Made by a program: the position numbers and the translations under genes. A model generated the notes under the pieces. That model ran no database searches, was not told the origin of the DNA, and was given only the letters and a program-made list of their open reading frames with translations. This document shows positions 51,116-60,507 of a DNA stretch of 61,269 bases, piece by piece (within the stretch, counting starts at the first letter, position 1; each line of letters begins with the position of its first letter). Origin of the DNA: an uncultured Verrucomicrobia subdivision 3 bacterium (GTDB lineage: Bacteria; Verrucomicrobiota; Verrucomicrobiia; Limisphaerales; UBA11358); contig CAIXUZ010000034.1 in assembly GCA_903922735.1 (NCBI GenBank), positions 1 through 61,269 on the forward strand. The letters run 5' to 3'.

Positions 51116-52051
51116 ATGAGCCAGATTTTGACCGAAAAACCGATTGTTCCCGTGAGCGTGACCGAAATCGCCACCGGCGAACGCAAGGGCCTCACCAAAA
51201 AAGAAATCGCCGCCGACCACCCGACGTGGTGCCCCGGTTGCGGCGACTTTTCCGTGCTTGCGCTGTATTTCAAGCTGATTGAAAAACGCAAGCTGTGGCA
51301 CGAGAAAATCACCACGATTTCCGGCATCGGCTGCTCCAGCCGGTTTCCTTATTTTGTGCAGGCCCACGGCGCGCACTTCATCCACGGCCGCGCACTGCCA
51401 TTCGCCAGCGGTGTTTCGCTATCGCGTCCCGACCTGCACGTCTTTGCCTTCAGCGGCGATGGTGATGCCTTTTCCATCGGCGGCAACCACTTCACGCACA
51501 CCGCGCGCAAAAACATCAAGATGACGCTCGTCGTCATGGACAACCAGGTTTACGGCCTAACGAAGAAACAGACTTCGCCTACATCGCCACTCGGCTTCAA
51601 GAGCAAGACGGACATCTGGGGCGCAGTGGATTATCCGATTAATCCCGCGAAACAGGCCATCGCTGTCGGCGCCTCGTTCGTAGCGCGCACCACGGCGTCG
51701 AATCCGAATCACGTCCTCGCGACGATGGAAGCCGCGATGGATCACGACGGTTTCAGCTTCGTCCACTGCTTGAGCGAGTGCGTGGAATTTTACGAAGGCG
51801 CGTTTGACTCCGCGAATCCCCGCAAGGGCGGCGCGTTCAATGAAGTGCCCAAGCATCACGATGTGACCGACGAAATGGCGGCCTACAAGCTGGCCAGCGC
51901 GGATTTCCCCGGCAACTTCGGCGTGCTTTATCAGGTCAAAAAGCCGACCAAAAACGCAAAGGAAGCCGAGATCAATGCGAGCTTCCAGAGCAAATTCACC
52001 GGCCTGAAAGACTGGCAGATTTTGCAGAAGACTTTCGACCGGATGAAGTAA
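51116..52051 (+). CDS. korB: 2-oxoacid:ferredoxin oxidoreductase, beta subunit
   Basis: A 311-residue subunit carrying the thiamine diphosphate site. Motifs: PTWCPGCGDFSVLALYFK, GIGCSSRFPYFVQ, HGRALPFASGVSL, FSGDGDAFSIGGNHFTHTARKNI (TPP-binding GDGDAF...NH) and QVYGLTKKQTSPTS. Completes the enzyme with korA. A terminator follows at 52072. Confidence 0.95.
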   Translation: MSQILTEKPIVPVSVTEIATGERKGLTKKEIAADHPTWCPGCGDFSVLALYFKLIEKRKLWHEKITTISGIGCSSRFPYFVQAHGAHFIHGRALPFASGVSLSRPDLHVFAFSGDGDAFSIGGNHFTHTARKNIKMTLVVMDNQVYGLTKKQTSPTSPLGFKSKTDIWGAVDYPINPAKQAIAVGASFVARTTASNPNHVLATMEAAMDHDGFSFVHCLSECVEFYEGAFDSANPRKGGAFNEVPKHHDVTDEMAAYKLASADFPGNFGVLYQVKKPTKNAKEAEINASFQSKFTGLKDWQILQKTFDRMK

Positions 52052-52071
52052 TACTCCAGATCATTTCCACA

Positions 52072-52096
52072 CCCCGGCGAAAGTCGGGGCTTTTTT
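52072..52096 (+). terminator. Terminator after korB
   Basis: Stem CCCCG paired with CGGGG (52072-52076 with 52085-52089) around GCGAAAGT, followed by CTTTTTTG, 20 bases after the korB stop. Confidence 0.8.
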
Positions 52097-52193
52097 GTTG
52101 GTGACCAACCCGTTAAAATAGATGTAGTCGGCCACAGAGGCGCAAAGAACACAGAGGTTTTTTCGAACTTTGTGCCCTTGTGGTAATAATTTC

Positions 52194-52658
52194 ATGGCGC
52201 ATATCCACGAAAAAATTGATTTCACCGTCGCGATTTTCATTGTTCACGACGGCAAGATCCTGCTCATCCACCATCGCAAGCTCGACAAATGGCTGCCGCT
52301 TGGCGGCCACATCGAACTGGACGAAGACCCGGAGCAGGCCGCGTTGCGCGAGGCAAAAGAGGAAAGCGGACTCGATGTGGAACTGCTTGGTGAACGTCCG
52401 CCCACGACTTCGCCCGGCACGCGCGCGCTCATCGCCCCGCGTTTTCTCGACATCCATCGCATCAACGAAACGCACGAGCACATCGGCCTGATTTACTGGG
52501 CAAAACCAAAAGGCGGAAAGATTCAGCTCGCCACCGCCGAACACCACGACATCCGCTGGTGCAGCGGCGAAGATTTGGAAAAACTTTCACCACCGATGAC
52601 GGACGCGGTGAAATGGTATTGCCGCACCGCCATCGAGGAAATTTCCAGCCACCCGTGA
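52194..52658 (+). CDS. NUDIX hydrolase
   Basis: A 154-residue enzyme of the Nudix family that hydrolyses nucleoside diphosphates linked to other groups. Nudix box GHIELDEDPEQAALREAKEESGLDV fits GX5EX7REUXEEXGU. Start at ATG 52194. Its stop overlaps the GTG start of the next gene by GTGA, so translation is coupled. Substrate unknown. Confidence 0.88.
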   Translation: MAHIHEKIDFTVAIFIVHDGKILLIHHRKLDKWLPLGGHIELDEDPEQAALREAKEESGLDVELLGERPPTTSPGTRALIAPRFLDIHRINETHEHIGLIYWAKPKGGKIQLATAEHHDIRWCSGEDLEKLSPPMTDAVKWYCRTAIEEISSHP

Positions 52659-53818
52659 ATACCCGCCGCCAAAACCAATTTCTCTGTTACACGATCGAAG
52701 GTCTTAACTCCTTCGCCACCGTGCTGTATTTCACCTACCTCTATTTTTTGTTGCACGACAAATTCGGCTTCACCAACCAGGCCAACCTCGCCGTTGCCGC
52801 ATTGCTGGGCCTCGTCTATGCCTTCGCGGCGTGGCAGGGCGGAAAATTTGGCCAGCGCCACGGCAACTTCGCCGCGCTCAAACTCGGCTTTGGCCTCATG
52901 GCAGTGGCCTATGTTGTCGCCTCGCAACTCGGCACCGCCGCCGGACAGATTGCCGGTGCGGCGGTGGTTTCGCTCGGCATGTGTTTCACCTGGCCCGTGC
53001 TGGAAGCGCTCATTAGCGAAGGCGAGTCCTCCAAGGATATCCCGCGCGCCGTCGGCCTTTACAACATCACTTGGGCGTGGACCAATGCCGTCGCGCTCTT
53101 TGCCGGCGGGGCCATCATCGAAAAACTCGGCTACCAAAGTATTTATTACCTGCCGCTCGGCATCGTGCTGCTACAACTGGCGCTGACGTTCTGGCTCGAA
53201 AAAGTAAAATTGCCAATCCATAAAACCCCTTCCGCGCCTCCGCCGACCGCCAGCCAACCTTCACCTGCCCGCGTTCAGAATTTTCTGCGCATGGCGTGGC
53301 TGGCAAACCCCTTCGCTTACATCGCCATCAACACCCTGATCGCCGTGCTGCCGGGCGTGGCAGTGAAATTTCATCTAACGCCCATGTTCGCCGGCTTCGC
53401 GTGTTCGCTTTGGGGTTTTGTGCGGCTGGGAACTTTTGTCGTGTTATGGCGCTGGAACGGCTGGCACTATCGTTTTCGCTGGCTGGCGACGGCGTTCGCT
53501 CTGCTCGTCGCGTCATTCACCATGATTTTGATTTTGCCAAATCTGTGGGCGGTGCTGGCCGCGCAGGTGGTTTTTGGGGCAGCCATTGGTTTGATTTATT
53601 ACTCGTCGCTGTTCTATTCGATGGATGCCAGCGACACAAAAAGCGAGCACGGCGGCATCCACGAAGCCGCCATCGGCGTCGGCAACTGCCTCGGCCCGGC
53701 GGCGGGCGCGACGGCGCTCTGGCTGACACCGCAATATGTGAACGGAGGAGCGTGGGCGGTCACCGGCCTGCTGACGCTTGGTTTCGGAGGCTTGTTGTGG
53801 CTTCGTAAAAACACTTGA
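52655..53818 (+). CDS. MFS-family transporter
   Basis: A 387-residue membrane protein with about 12 helices (for example GLNSFATVLYFTYLYFLL, ALLGLVYAFAAWQGG, LGFGLMAVAYVVASQLG and GAAIGLIYYSSLFYSMDA). GTG start at 52655 is preferred over the longer open frame because that frame runs through the NUDIX gene. The two are co-translated. Substrate unknown; charged loops are typical of the major facilitator superfamily. Confidence 0.75.
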   Translation: MNTRRQNQFLCYTIEGLNSFATVLYFTYLYFLLHDKFGFTNQANLAVAALLGLVYAFAAWQGGKFGQRHGNFAALKLGFGLMAVAYVVASQLGTAAGQIAGAAVVSLGMCFTWPVLEALISEGESSKDIPRAVGLYNITWAWTNAVALFAGGAIIEKLGYQSIYYLPLGIVLLQLALTFWLEKVKLPIHKTPSAPPPTASQPSPARVQNFLRMAWLANPFAYIAINTLIAVLPGVAVKFHLTPMFAGFACSLWGFVRLGTFVVLWRWNGWHYRFRWLATAFALLVASFTMILILPNLWAVLAAQVVFGAAIGLIYYSSLFYSMDASDTKSEHGGIHEAAIGVGNCLGPAAGATALWLTPQYVNGGAWAVTGLLTLGFGGLLWLRKNT

Positions 53819-53918
53819 CCGGCTAGCTGCGACAAATGACCCGAAAGAAAAGGCTGCGAATGAGACCCATTTTTCTTCCTGTTTCTTTTCGCATGGTTCG
53901 TGTATTTCGTGGTTCAAC

Positions 53919-55208
53919 ATGAAAGCCGTTCCGCTGCCCGCCGCGCTGTTTACGCTGAACCGCGAGCGGCTCGTCCAAAAACTGCCGCCGCGCTCGCTGG
54001 CGGTGCTGAACGCCAACGATATCATGCCTACTAACGCCGACGGCGCGATGGGCCACCTTCAGAATGCCGACCTGTTTTATCTCACTGGCGTGCATCAGGA
54101 GGAGACGATTTTGCTGCTCGCGCCGGAGACATTTGACCCGAACCAACGCGAAATTCTCTTCATCCGCCAGCCCAACGAACAGCTCACCATCTGGGAAGGC
54201 CACAAGCTCACGAAGGAGCAGGCGGCGGCGATTTCCGGCATCAAGAACGTCAAATGGCTCGCGGAATTTCCGCCCGTGTTCCGCTCGCTGATGTGCGAGC
54301 TGGAAAATGTCTATCTCAACAGCAACGAACATCAGCGCGCCGAGGTCACGGTGGAAACGCGGGATTCGCGCTTCGTCCGCGACTGCCAGAAAAAATTTCC
54401 GCTGCACAAATACCATCGCCTTGCGCCCCTCATGCACGAGCTGCGCGTGGTGAAATCGCAATACGAAATTGACGCCATCCAGGCGGCGTCCGACCTCACC
54501 GGCAAAGGTTTCAAGCGCGTGCTGAAATTCGTAAAGCCCGGCATGAACGAGGCGGAAATCGAAGCCGTGTTTGCGCATGAATTCATCCGGCACAAGGGCG
54601 CGTTCGCCTATCCGCCCATCATCGCCAGCGGCGCGAACAACAACATTTTGCATTACACCCAGAACGATCAGGTTTGCAAGAAAGGGGATTTGCTTCTGCT
54701 CGATGTCGCCGCCGGCTTGGGCAATTACATGAGCGACCTGACGCGCACGATTCCCGTGAGCGGCAAGTTCATGCGCCGTCAGAAACAGGTTTACAACGCC
54801 GTGCTGCGGATTTTCCGCGCGCAGGTCGCCGCATGCAGGCCGGGCAAGACGATGAAAGACCTGCGGCTGGAATGCGAGGAACACACCGCCAAGGAATGCG
54901 TTGACCTCGGCTTGCTGAAAATGTCCGACCTCAAGAAGCAAAGTCCGGACACGCCCGCCGTGAAAAGGTATTTCATGCACGGCGTCTCGCATTCCATCGG
55001 CCTGGACGTGCACGACGTGATGAACACCGGCGCGCAAATTGAACCGGGCTGGGTGTTGACCGTGGAGCCGGCGATTTACCTCAAGGAAGAAAACTTCGGC
55101 GTGCGGCTCGAAAACACCGTGGTCGTGACCAAGAACGGCCCAGCCGATTTGATGGCGGGCATTCCGATTGAGGTGGATGAAATTGAAGCCTTGATGAATC
55201 GCCACTGA
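53919..55208 (+). CDS. pepP: Xaa-Pro aminopeptidase, M24B family
   Basis: A 429-residue enzyme removing N-terminal residues next to proline. N-terminal AMP_N-type domain (about 1-165; SLAVLNANDIMPTN, LQNADLFYLTGVHQEETILLL) and catalytic pita-bread domain (about 175-429) with metal ligands in DVAAGLGNYMSDLTRT (Asp, Asp), FMHGVSHSIGLDVHD (His), LTVEPAIYL (Glu) and VRLENTVVVT (Glu). Start ATG 53919; the open frame upstream overlaps the MFS gene. Confidence 0.93.
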   Translation: MKAVPLPAALFTLNRERLVQKLPPRSLAVLNANDIMPTNADGAMGHLQNADLFYLTGVHQEETILLLAPETFDPNQREILFIRQPNEQLTIWEGHKLTKEQAAAISGIKNVKWLAEFPPVFRSLMCELENVYLNSNEHQRAEVTVETRDSRFVRDCQKKFPLHKYHRLAPLMHELRVVKSQYEIDAIQAASDLTGKGFKRVLKFVKPGMNEAEIEAVFAHEFIRHKGAFAYPPIIASGANNNILHYTQNDQVCKKGDLLLLDVAAGLGNYMSDLTRTIPVSGKFMRRQKQVYNAVLRIFRAQVAACRPGKTMKDLRLECEEHTAKECVDLGLLKMSDLKKQSPDTPAVKRYFMHGVSHSIGLDVHDVMNTGAQIEPGWVLTVEPAIYLKEENFGVRLENTVVVTKNGPADLMAGIPIEVDEIEALMNRH

Positions 55209-55275
55209 AATCCTGTGTCCATCTTGCCAATGATGGAGCAAGGAAGGTGATTTTTCAGGTGGTCACGTCCCCGCC

Positions 55276-56754
55276 TCACGGCTTGGCTTTAGAAACGGCG
55301 TTTGTGCGTGCCAGCCGGCCAATCCAAGTGCTGTCGGTGGCGTAATGCCATTCCAACCTCGGAAGCGGAGGCGGGCTGTCCTGCAAAAGAATCATGCGGT
55401 CTTCCGGGCGCATTTTGGCCGCCCATAAATCAAGGAATTTGGCCGACCCTTTCCATTGAATCTTGCGGTAAATCTCATAATTCTCCGGCGTCATGATGCC
55501 CGGCTCAAACCCCAGCGCATAGCGCCAGTCAGCATTGGGATTTTTGTAAAACATGCTGAAAAACAGCGGCATGTCTGAAAGGTAAACAATCCCGTCCTTG
55601 TCCGGCAGCCAGCCGGCAATACCGGGAGTTTCGGAGGTGAGGCACTCATTTGTGAGATTGGAACTCCAGCGGGAATTAATATCTCCTGTGCTGGAAAAAT
55701 ACACTCCAGCCGCCGCCAGCACCGCCAGTCCGAGCGTCTTCCAGCTTTCCGATTCCCAATTCGATTCCAACACCTCTTCCAACTCCCTGGCCAGCCAAAG
55801 CATTGCCGCCGGGAATCCCCAATCGTTCCAGAACCGCCAGACCTTGAAGCCCAATACCCAGCCGAGCACCGCCAGCACCAGCAAAGGTGTCCACACTTTC
55901 AGGGATTGCCAATCGCCCCGCGCCAATCGCCACAACAACGCCAATAGAATGATGACAAAAAAGAAATCCGTGTATTGGGCACGCAATTCGGTCACCAGCA
56001 TCCGGTCGGACAGGTTCCCACTGAAACAGTTGAACAAGTGCACCGTGGTCTCCTGCAGATAACCAAAGGGATGTCCCGTCAGGATGGCCCCCATTAAAAC
56101 GCCAGCCAGCCAGCATGCTCCCAGCATCCACGCCTTACGCCATTCATTGGCCAGCGCAAATCCGGCCACCATGAAACCGAAAAGATACCAGCTCCCATGC
56201 ACCCACACGGAAAAACCGATCAGCAAAATACTCAACCCGATCTTCCATGGCGGAGTTTTTTCCTTCCGCATCCATATTTGCACCAGCACCAAATACACTA
56301 CCATCATCACGAGGAGCGGACGGCCGTTCAATAATCGCGTGAAGGATGGAGGCGACAGCAAACTGCCAGCCATCAGGGCCAACAGCACCGCCTCCGGGCG
56401 CCGGCTGCCACACAGCATGATCAACCAGAACACAGCGAACGGCACGGCGATGGAGAAGAAAATCAGCGTATCCGCATCGCAGTTTAAATGCCGGTGCAAT
56501 GCACCCAGCATGCTATGCCAGCCTGGGTGTTCGTCCTCGGCAAACCGTTCATCCATGACCAGAATTTCCGGCCACGCCTTGCCCGAGATGGCCTTGGCCA
56601 CATGGCACTTTACATCATCAATAGGAATGTAGCCCAGACTTAGAATCTTGAGCGGGATAAGAATCCCCACCAACAGCGCCAAAACCCAAACGGCCAGTGG
56701 AATGCGCGGCAAAAAAGAAGCCAGCCGGTTTTCAATTCGGTTTTGAATCTCCAT
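55276..56754 (-). CDS. Multi-spanning membrane protein, GT-C-like
   Basis: A 492-residue protein with about ten hydrophobic segments (for example IPLAVWVLALLVGILIPLKI, IGLSILLIGFSVWVHGSWYL and FFFVIILLALLWRLARG) and a soluble C-terminal domain with several Trp (WRYALGFEPGIMTPENYEIY). The topology, with an acidic stretch after the first helix, resembles GT-C glycosyltransferases such as mannosyltransferases, but the conserved DxD or ExD motif is not certain. It could be an exported polymer enzyme. Convergent with pepP; the function is open. Confidence 0.6.
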   Translation of the reverse strand: MEIQNRIENRLASFLPRIPLAVWVLALLVGILIPLKILSLGYIPIDDVKCHVAKAISGKAWPEILVMDERFAEDEHPGWHSMLGALHRHLNCDADTLIFFSIAVPFAVFWLIMLCGSRRPEAVLLALMAGSLLSPPSFTRLLNGRPLLVMMVVYLVLVQIWMRKEKTPPWKIGLSILLIGFSVWVHGSWYLFGFMVAGFALANEWRKAWMLGACWLAGVLMGAILTGHPFGYLQETTVHLFNCFSGNLSDRMLVTELRAQYTDFFFVIILLALLWRLARGDWQSLKVWTPLLVLAVLGWVLGFKVWRFWNDWGFPAAMLWLARELEEVLESNWESESWKTLGLAVLAAAGVYFSSTGDINSRWSSNLTNECLTSETPGIAGWLPDKDGIVYLSDMPLFFSMFYKNPNADWRYALGFEPGIMTPENYEIYRKIQWKGSAKFLDLWAAKMRPEDRMILLQDSPPPLPRLEWHYATDSTWIGRLARTNAVSKAKP

Positions 56755-56905
56755 AGAATTCGTTCAATTTGAAAGACGACCCCAAGCTTGGCAAGTCCGA
56801 ACACCTCTCATTAGTTTTCGCTGGCGCCCGATGCTGGATTCATAATCTTTCTTTCCCGCCGCCATTGTGATTACTATTTCCTGACACTGCTGAATAGGAG
56901 ACCAA

Positions 56906-57571
56906 ATGAAAAAACACCACACCCTCATCCATGGCGTGCCAATGCTGATACTCGCGGCGTTCCTTTCCGCCTGTTTCGCCCGCGCCGCCGAACCGCAGAT
57001 TCCGCAACAAGCGAAAATCGTTCAGGCCCGCCTCATTCCCGCCCTCAAGCCCGCCGTGCGCGAATGGATTTCGCAGGAAGCAAAAAAAGTCAGCCGAAGT
57101 TCCGTCGTGAACGAAGCCGCCGTCAAAGCCGATATTCAAACCCACTTTGCCGGACAGTCGCTTGTCGGCGGAGATATTGAAACCCTGACTTTACTCGTCA
57201 TGATGGAAACCGCGCAGGATGCGGAAAAAGATTTGAAAGCCGTCATGGCGGAAATGAAAGCCGCTCAGCGCGAGGCGGCAAGCAAGCTCAAGCGGGAAGA
57301 ATCCGGAATCAAAGCCGCTGCCCGACAGGAATACACGCGTCCTGCGACCACGAACCTTCAGGCGCGGCCGGGATTGGTCAAATCGCAGTCAGTCGATCAG
57401 GCTGTGGATAGCACCAAGGCCAAGCTGGATTCGAAAAGCGAACTGGGCGAAACCGAATCGCTCCGTTTACAGATGGCCATGGACCGGCTCTCGAAATTGG
57501 AGGCCACCCTCTCGAACCTGTTAAAAAAAGCTTCCGACACGCAGAGCAATATCGTCAACAATCTGAAGTAA
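56906..57571 (+). CDS. Exported Ala/Lys-rich helical protein
   Basis: A 221-residue exported protein: signal peptide (HGVPMLILAAFLSACFARAA), then helical, charged regions (DLKAVMAEMKAAQREAASKL, RLQMAMDRLSKLEATLSNLL) that look like coiled coils. The Cys in the signal (SACFA) does not give a clean lipobox. No known family. The gene was probably just upstream of thrS before the cassette below arrived. Confidence 0.65.
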   Translation: MKKHHTLIHGVPMLILAAFLSACFARAAEPQIPQQAKIVQARLIPALKPAVREWISQEAKKVSRSSVVNEAAVKADIQTHFAGQSLVGGDIETLTLLVMMETAQDAEKDLKAVMAEMKAAQREAASKLKREESGIKAAARQEYTRPATTNLQARPGLVKSQSVDQAVDSTKAKLDSKSELGETESLRLQMAMDRLSKLEATLSNLLKKASDTQSNIVNNLK

Positions 57572-57584
57572 ACCCGTCCCTGGA

Positions 57585-57800
57585 AAACTATGCCACCGCG
57601 ATATCATGTGCAATGAGAAACAAGTTTTCTCTGTACTCTTCGCATCACTGTAACTAAACATGATTCCATGTCTGCTGAACAAAAACCTGCGCCAACCGCA
57701 CCGAATCCTGGATGCAAGACTACAGACGATCGCACAAAGAAGACGGGATTGGAGCGCTTCCATCCGCCACTCGTGTATGCAGGTCATACCACTCCGAATT
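57585..57800 (+). pseudogene. Decayed copy of the thrS 5' end and its leader
   Basis: From the ATG at 57668 the text reads MSAEQKPAPTAPNPG then KTTDDRTKKTGLERFH, matching the thrS start at 60508 (MSAEQQPAPVTPNPE, KTLDDRAKMTELERIRH). The reading frame stops after about 44 codons. Roughly 50-80 bases of leader before each ATG also look alike. This is a truncated, drifted duplicate, probably made when the three-gene cassette was inserted. The 130 bases after it hold nothing recognised. Confidence 0.8.
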
Positions 57801-57978
57801 AGTGACCGTAGCGGACATTCAATCCGATTTGCTGTGTTGTCCCCATGACTTAAAGGACTTGCATCCACAGTTGCATAAAACACCAGATCATGGCTTGATT
57901 GATCATATTGAGACTGGGAGGAAAGTTCGTTCAATGTTTAAGATTACGAGTGTAAAGATCATATATTGTTATAATTAA

Positions 57979-58635
57979 ATGCGATTAATTGTCATCTACG
58001 GGGTTGGATCTCCTATCGTTGTTGATTTTGAGGAAAGTCTGGCACGCGCTGGCCTATCCGTTGCCGCCGCCGTGAGGAATCATCCCGGAGAGGTGCGACT
58101 ACTGGATCAATCACCTTTGATCGATCGTGCCGGACTCACCGCAGAGATGATTGCCCTGCCTTTTCTGGCACCCTTTTTTACTCCAGGAAACCGGCAGAAG
58201 GTGGTCCGGGAAGCAACCGATATCGGGTTTTCTATGGCGTTTTCTCTTATTGATCCCACTGTACCGGCACCCCGCTCGCTGGTGCACGGCCAGGGTTTGT
58301 ATGTGAATGCGGGATGCACCATAGGTGCGGCCAGCCAATTGGGTGAGTTTGTATTCTTGAACCGGGGTGCGAGCGTCGGACATCACGCGCGGTTCGGACG
58401 GTTTGTTTCCATCGGGCCAGGCGCAGTTGTTGCGGGCTCTGTCACACTCGGGGATGGCGTGGTGATTGGAGCAGGGGCAACCGTTCTCCCTGAAGTAACC
58501 ATCGGAAAAAATTCAGTTGTGGGTGCCGGCGCCGTGGTGACAAAAAATATTCCCGCCAACTGCCTCGTCCTCGGTATCCCCGCCAAAGTCGTGCGCACAG
58601 GGATAGCCGGGTTTGACAATCAGGAGGTCACCTAA
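57979..58635 (+). CDS. NeuD/PglD-like sugar acyltransferase
   Basis: A 218-residue enzyme of the left-handed beta-helix acyltransferase family with an N-terminal Rossmann-like domain (about 1-85), as in NeuD and PglD, which acetylate nucleotide sugars. The hexapeptide repeats include FVFLNRGASVGHHARFGRFV, with the catalytic-type His in VGHH, and VVIGAGATVLPEVTIGKNSV. Start ATG 57979. Next genes in the same direction are a BKACE-family enzyme and a glycosyltransferase, so it likely modifies a sugar for a surface glycan. Confidence 0.85.
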   Translation: MRLIVIYGVGSPIVVDFEESLARAGLSVAAAVRNHPGEVRLLDQSPLIDRAGLTAEMIALPFLAPFFTPGNRQKVVREATDIGFSMAFSLIDPTVPAPRSLVHGQGLYVNAGCTIGAASQLGEFVFLNRGASVGHHARFGRFVSIGPGAVVAGSVTLGDGVVIGAGATVLPEVTIGKNSVVGAGAVVTKNIPANCLVLGIPAKVVRTGIAGFDNQEVT

Positions 58636-58636
58636 C

Positions 58637-59530
58637 ATGTCGACCAATTATGAAGCAATAGAAGGGCCGGCCAGTTCACGGCTAATTATCAATTTCGTAC
58701 CGACCGGCATCGTGCCGACCCGGGCGATGTCGGCACACGTCCCGCTCCAGCCGGATGAGATTGTGAAAGATGTTTTGGCGGCGGCGGAGTTAGGCATCAC
58801 CATCGTTCACTTGCATGCCCGGGATGAAAACGGCCGGCCGACCAACAGCAGCGAGATTTACGCCCGCATTATCGCTGCCATCCGCGAGCGGTTGCCCGAC
58901 CTGATAATTTGTGTCTCCTGCTCCGGCAGACAGGCCAAGACTATTGAGGAACGCACCGAGGTTCTAAATTTGCGGGGGGACTTGAGGCCAGATATGGCAT
59001 CGTTGACGTTGTCCTCGCTGAACTTTTCTCGCGAGCCAAGCATTAATTCACCGGAACATGTGCGTGAGCTCGCCCAACGCATGCTGGATCGTGGCATCGT
59101 TCCAGAGTTGGAGGTGTTTGACATGGGCATGGTAAATGTCATTCGCTATCTAAGCGAGCGAGGGCTCCTGCGGCCACCGTTCTACGCCAACTTGCTTTTC
59201 GGAAACATCGCCACCGCGCAAGCCAACCTCTTGGAGATTGCCACATTGGTCAGCCGGCTGCCGCCAGAGGTAATCTGGGGAGTGGCCGGACTGGGTGCCG
59301 CCCAGTTGCCAGTCGCCGCCCTTGGTGTGGCTTGGGCTCCGGCGGTTCGCATTGGATTGGAAGACAACCTATGGCTGGATCGCGAACGAACGCAGCCCGC
59401 CTCAAATCTGAAATTGATCGAACGCACCCATCGGCTCGCAGCAGCCATCGGGCGCCCCATCATGACTCCGGGGGAACTTCGCAAACAGCTGGCCATCACG
59501 GATGTGATCTCAAAACCAGTTGCAAACTAG
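58637..59530 (+). CDS. BKACE-family (3-keto-5-aminohexanoate cleavage-like) enzyme
   Basis: A 297-residue zinc enzyme of the beta-keto acid cleavage enzyme (BKACE, DUF849) family. It typically transfers an acetyl group from acetyl-CoA to a beta-keto acid, giving acetoacetate. Zinc His in IVHLHARDENG and acidic residue in RIGLEDN fit the family. A good ribosome site (AGGAGG, 58623-58628) precedes the ATG, 1 base after the previous stop. Unusual in a sugar-modifying cassette; the true substrate is unknown. Confidence 0.85.
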   Translation: MSTNYEAIEGPASSRLIINFVPTGIVPTRAMSAHVPLQPDEIVKDVLAAAELGITIVHLHARDENGRPTNSSEIYARIIAAIRERLPDLIICVSCSGRQAKTIEERTEVLNLRGDLRPDMASLTLSSLNFSREPSINSPEHVRELAQRMLDRGIVPELEVFDMGMVNVIRYLSERGLLRPPFYANLLFGNIATAQANLLEIATLVSRLPPEVIWGVAGLGAAQLPVAALGVAWAPAVRIGLEDNLWLDRERTQPASNLKLIERTHRLAAAIGRPIMTPGELRKQLAITDVISKPVAN

Positions 59531-59532
59531 CG

Positions 59533-60354
59533 ATGCCAGTCCACCTCTACACCATCAGTTGGAATGAGGCCGATATGCTTGGCTTCTTTTTTCGCCACTA
59601 TGACCCGTGGGTGGATCGTTACGTGGTCTATGACAACGGCTCTACTGATGGCACGCTGGATTTGCTGCGCGCTTATCCCAAAGTGGAGCTGCGCAAATTC
59701 GAGAGGGACAATCCTGACTCGTTCGTTCTTTCCCACACGCGGCTGCAGAATATTGTTTGGAAAGAGAGCGCGCAAACGGCGGACTGGGTCGTGATCACGG
59801 CCATTGACGAACATTTACACTTGCCCGGCCAACCAATGAAAGACTACCTCCAAGAATGCCAGCGAGACGGCGTTACTTGCATCCCCGCGCTTGGTTACCA
59901 GATGATTTCCAGGGATATGGCCAGCCTTGGCGAACGGCTGTGCGAGACCCGCACCATGGGCGCCCCGTTTGAGATCATGAGCAAGCTCAGCCTGTTCAAC
60001 CCGACGGCTGTTACAGAAACCAACTACGGAGTCGGTCGCCACGGGGCAACCCCATCGGGCCGGATAAAATTACCGGTGCTGGACCGCCTGTTGCTGCTGC
60101 ATTACAAGCATCTCGGCTACGAGCGGACATTTCAAAGGGAATACTTTTTAAAATCAGGTCTCGGACCGACCGACCTCGCTAACAAGTGGGGCGTGCAATA
60201 CCTGCAAACTGAGGCTGAGTTCAAAAAAACCTGGGACAATTTTGAGCGAAAAGTTAAAGACATATCCCGTCCTGACTTATGCCCTTGGAAGAGCTATCCC
60301 GGACGGCGTCCGTGGCGTTCCCAAGATGGAATTGGTTCCATCGCAACGGACTGA
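59533..60354 (+). CDS. Family-2 glycosyltransferase
   Basis: A 273-residue GT-A enzyme. Start MPVHLYTISWNEADML with VYDNGSTDGTLDLLRAYPKV nearby; catalytic acidic residues include the D(x)E/H motif region AIDEHLHLPG. It lacks a membrane segment. ATG at 59533 lies 2 bases after the BKACE stop, so the three genes are one operon. The acceptor and donor cannot be read. Confidence 0.82.
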   Translation: MPVHLYTISWNEADMLGFFFRHYDPWVDRYVVYDNGSTDGTLDLLRAYPKVELRKFERDNPDSFVLSHTRLQNIVWKESAQTADWVVITAIDEHLHLPGQPMKDYLQECQRDGVTCIPALGYQMISRDMASLGERLCETRTMGAPFEIMSKLSLFNPTAVTETNYGVGRHGATPSGRIKLPVLDRLLLLHYKHLGYERTFQREYFLKSGLGPTDLANKWGVQYLQTEAEFKKTWDNFERKVKDISRPDLCPWKSYPGRRPWRSQDGIGSIATD

Positions 60355-60507
60355 TTTGAATGAATTTTCAAGTTGGGTCTTGAGGTTGCCGCCGAGGTTG
60401 ATTCGCCCAGCCATTACGGGAATAAATGATTATGCGGTTTTTCATTACCGCAGCAAAACGTGTCTTTCCACTCGTTTCTTTGAGTCATTGTGATTAGTCT
60501 TTTCCCC

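Noticed and set aside
53823..55241. A 472-residue minus-strand frame opposite the Xaa-Pro aminopeptidase
   Set aside because: His/Arg/Val-rich antisense frame, caused by GC-skewed codons; the plus-strand gene shows all metal ligands.
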